A stretch of 56,053 bases of DNA. Source: Parvimonas parva (GTDB taxonomy: Bacteria > Bacillota > Clostridia > Tissierellales > Peptoniphilaceae). The stretch is from positions 1 to 56,053 of the forward strand of contig NZ_JACVDA010000014.1 in the NCBI RefSeq assembly GCF_016552165.1, in the 5' to 3' direction. A model generated the notes under the pieces. It was not told the DNA's origin, made no database searches, and saw only the letters and a list, made by a program, of their open reading frames with translations. Numbering within the stretch: position 1 is the stretch's first letter; every line of letters begins with the position of its first letter. The translations under genes were made by a program, and so were the position numbers. Shown here piece after piece: positions 55,070-56,053 of the stretch.

Positions 55070-55138
55070 ATGTCTCCGGAAGAGTTTTTAACATTCCTTG
55101 TTGTATTGACTGTTTTAGTCAAAGCAATCAAGGAATAA
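55070..55138 (+). CDS. Hydrophobic 22-residue peptide 2 (type I toxin candidate)
   Basis: Starts MSPEEFLTFL, has a Val/Leu core and ends KAIKE. Site AAGGAGGTGG precedes ATG 55070. The early gene bases TGTCTCCGGA recur as TGTCCCCGGA at 55199-55208, inside a hairpin on the antisense strand. Same length and shape as peptides 1 and 3; closest to the putative holin-like toxins of Firmicutes by eye. Confidence 0.8.
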   Translation: MSPEEFLTFLVVLTVLVKAIKE

Positions 55139-55139
55139 A

Positions 55140-55222
55140 AAACAAAAAGCAAGGTACTGCAATACCTTGCTTTTTTAGTCTCATTTTTAGATGGTTTTTG
55201 TCCCCGGACAAGATTAATCTCT
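55140..55222 (-). ncRNA. Antisense antitoxin RNA of TA locus 2
   Basis: Minus-strand RNA from about 55222 to the shared terminator, promoter TTGACT - 16 bases - TATAAT (complement of 55229-55256). It holds a short palindrome TTGTCC-CC-GGACAA that includes the complement of toxin bases 2-11 with one G-U pair. Ends are estimated. Confidence 0.68.
55145..55176. terminator. Bidirectional terminator of TA locus 2
   Basis: AAAAGCAAGGTA and TACCTTGCTTTT arms, six-base loop, T runs. Confidence 0.88.
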
Positions 55223-55228
55223 AAAACG

Positions 55229-55256
55229 ATTATACCACAAAAACAAAAAAAGTCAA
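55229..55256 (-). promoter_or_regulatory. Antisense promoter of TA locus 2
   Basis: Reverse strand TTGACT, 16-base spacer, TGGTATAAT. Confidence 0.82.
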
Positions 55257-55257
55257 C

Positions 55258-55362
55258 ATAAAAAAAGAACAAGGTGGGCAAAAACTTGTTCTTTTTATAA
55301 GGAAAACCTCATTGTCAATAATTAAAATTATTTAATAATTCTAATTTTTTTGAAACTTAACT
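55258..55362 (-). ncRNA. Minus-strand small RNA, copy 1
   Basis: About 105 bases. Its promoter reads TTGACT, 17-base spacer, TATACT (complement of 55369-55397), and the RNA ends at the hairpin AAAAAGAACAAG / CTTGTTCTTTTT (55262-55296) with T residues after it on the minus strand. It carries no credible reading frame (only MRFSL after an ATG without ribosome site). A second copy lies exactly 441 bases further right. Role unknown. Confidence 0.7.
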
Positions 55363-55368
55363 ATGTAC

Positions 55369-55397
55369 AGTATAATAAACTTTTAATTAAAAGTCAA
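55369..55397 (-). promoter_or_regulatory. Promoter of small RNA copy 1
   Basis: Reverse strand TTGACT (55392-55397), 17-base spacer, TATACT (55369-55374). Confidence 0.78.
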
Positions 55398-55449
55398 TAG
55401 TTTAAAAGAAAAAATAAAACAAAAAAGTTAATATTTGCAACCAAATTAA

Positions 55450-55478
55450 TTGAATTTTAGTATAAATTTATGTATAAT
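55450..55478 (+). promoter_or_regulatory. Promoter of toxin peptide gene 3
   Basis: TTGAAT at 55450-55455, 17-base spacer, TATAAT at 55473-55478. Confidence 0.8.
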
Positions 55479-55511
55479 TAAGTAGCATTTTTAAGAAAAG
55501 GAGGTGATTTC

Positions 55512-55580
55512 ATGTCTCCTTTTGAGTTAATAATTTTAATAGCGTTACTAATAACACTAATTAGAGAACTCAAAAAATAA
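55512..55580 (+). CDS. Hydrophobic 22-residue peptide 3 (type I toxin candidate)
   Basis: Starts MSPFELIILI, has an Ile/Leu core and ends RELKK. Site AAAAGGAGGTGA precedes ATG 55512. Bases ATGTCTCCT of the gene start recur at 55641-55649 within the loop of a hairpin. Layout is the same as loci 1 and 2. Confidence 0.8.
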   Translation: MSPFELIILIALLITLIRELKK

Positions 55581-55663
55581 ATAAAAAGCAAGGTAGTACC
55601 AATACCTTGCTTTTTGCATTTCTAAGTAAAATCGGTCAACATGTCTCCTATCCGATATATCTT
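55580..55663 (-). ncRNA. Antisense antitoxin RNA of TA locus 3
   Basis: Minus-strand RNA from about 55663 to the shared terminator, promoter TTGACT - 16 bases - TGGTATACT (complement of 55670-55697). The hairpin ATCGG / CCGAT (55631-55635 and 55652-55656) has a loop that carries the complement of the toxin start ATGTCTCCT. Ends are estimated. Confidence 0.75.
55583..55615. terminator. Bidirectional terminator of TA locus 3
   Basis: AAAAAGCAAGGTA and TACCTTGCTTTTT arms, seven-base loop. Confidence 0.88.
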
Positions 55664-55669
55664 ACTTAA

Positions 55670-55697
55670 AGTATACCACAAAAACAAAAAAAGTCAA
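55670..55697 (-). promoter_or_regulatory. Antisense promoter of TA locus 3
   Basis: Reverse strand TTGACT, 16-base spacer, TGGTATACT. Confidence 0.82.
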
Positions 55698-55803
55698 CAT
55701 ATAAAAAGAACAAGGTGGGCAAAAACTTGTTCTTTTTATAAGGAAAACCTCATTGTCAATAATTAAAATTATTTAACAATTCTAATTTTTTTAAAACTTA
55801 ACT
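55698..55803 (-). ncRNA. Minus-strand small RNA, copy 2
   Basis: Nearly identical to the RNA at 55258-55362, with the same promoter layout (complement of 55810-55838) and terminator hairpin at 55703-55737. Only a handful of substitutions were noticed, for example in the T/A-rich middle, which suggests recent duplication or selection. Confidence 0.7.
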
Positions 55804-55809
55804 ATATAC

Positions 55810-55838
55810 AGTATAATAAAATTTTAATTAAAAGTCAA
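55810..55838 (-). promoter_or_regulatory. Promoter of small RNA copy 2
   Basis: Reverse strand TTGACT (55833-55838), 17-base spacer, TATACT (55810-55815). Confidence 0.78.
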
Positions 55839-55860
55839 TAGTTGAAAAAAAAATAAATAA

Positions 55861-55928
55861 AAAGCAAGGTATTGCAGTACCTTGCTTCAGAGTGCAGACA
55901 AAGCATTGATTTTGTCTGTGCTTTTTTT
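55861..55928. repeat. Remnant of a fourth TA unit plus a terminator
   Basis: The hairpin AAAGCAAGGTA / TACCTTGCTT (55861-55887) is the 3' mark of the toxin loci, here without a toxin gene. A second hairpin, CAGACAAA / TTTGTCTG with T run to 55928, follows. Nothing else is seen until the right-end terminator. Confidence 0.6.
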
Positions 55929-56010
55929 ATGTATTTTTGTTTTTAGTTAAAAATTACTTTAGAATTTATTAAAATTTTAAATTTTATATAAATTTCTCTG
56001 AAAATTAAAA

Positions 56011-56034
56011 AATTAGGTCTCTTTCTACCTAATT
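56011..56034 (-). terminator. Minus-strand terminator at the right end
   Basis: AATTAGGT / ACCTAATT arms with an eight-base loop, T-rich on the minus strand. It should end a gene entering from the right. Confidence 0.6.
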
Positions 56035-56053
56035 TACTCATCATATTTGCTAA
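56034..56053 (-). CDS. Possible C-terminal end of a gene running off the right edge
   Basis: On the minus strand, a frame ending SKYDE and TAA (stop at 56034-56036) directly precedes the terminator at 56011-56034. Only five codons are visible, so identity is unknown and the call is weak. Confidence 0.3.

Noticed and set aside
54958-55281. 107-codon minus-strand frame over TA locus 2
   Set aside because: It is produced by the toxin gene, hairpin and promoter repeats on the other strand; composition and lack of a ribosome site argue against it.
55861-55887. A fourth toxin peptide gene
   Set aside because: Only the 3' hairpin is present; there is no start codon with ribosome site or hydrophobic frame ahead of it.

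Overview
The window looks like a chromosome segment of a low-GC anaerobic Gram-positive coccus of the Peptoniphilaceae/Tissierellales type; Parvimonas is my best guess. This rests on AT-rich codon use, strong AGGAGG ribosome sites, TTGACA/TATAAT promoters, a selenoprotein glycine reductase locus and a T-box before valS. The genus is inferred from gene content, not from any search.

Core part (1-46.4 kb), nearly all on the + strand. It starts with rpsF-ssb-rpsR, a small membrane protein carrying an apparent frameshift, an XRE regulator, hflX, a YigZ-family gene and a nucleoside-type ABC transporter (ATPase plus two permeases). The matching BMP-type lipoprotein is 36 kb away at 43.7 kb. Next come map, the glycolytic genes gap-pgk-tpiA-eno (no phosphoglycerate mutase) and a Na/phosphate symporter with a PhoU domain. 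The Stickland block follows: trxB, grdE, grdA (in-frame UGA, Sec45), grdB (in-frame UGA, Sec350), a terminator overlapped by a promoter, grdC and grdD. This block reduces glycine to acetyl phosphate and ammonia. After it lie an AhpC peroxiredoxin, T-box/valS, hpt, a methyltransferase, a DUF819 membrane protein, an OsmC protein and a secreted/anchored protein of unknown role.

At 30.5-33.5 kb three overlapping or nearly touching genes encode a binding-protein-like protein without signal peptide, a Cys-rich HypB-like GTPase and an ABC ATPase without any permease. This looks like an uncharacterised cytoplasmic system. A U32 peptidase-family gene follows behind two GC-rich 66-bp repeats. Then come a NusG-II protein, a Gx transporter, radC, mreBCD, a very large PBP2, the BMP lipoprotein and guaA.

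Accessory part (46.4-56 kb). An AT-richer island begins directly after the guaA stop codon with an integrase gene read towards guaA and broken by a -1 shift in an A7 run. It carries two related small proteins resembling ribbon-helix-helix regulators, a Toprim/primase-like protein, a membrane protein, an AAA ATPase + Toprim pair that looks like a phage-defence module, a Fic/Doc-like protein with Gln in place of the catalytic His, and a HipA/CtkA-like kinase with a small partner gene. Three 22-residue hydrophobic peptide genes are each paired with a convergent antisense RNA whose hairpin copies the toxin start region, so I read them as par/Fst-like type I toxin-antitoxin loci. Two near-identical minus-strand small RNAs lie between and after the last two. 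A 28-bp inverted-repeat motif with an invariant centre recurs about seven times in the island's intergenic gaps. No second copy of the guaA end was seen, so the right border is probably outside the window.
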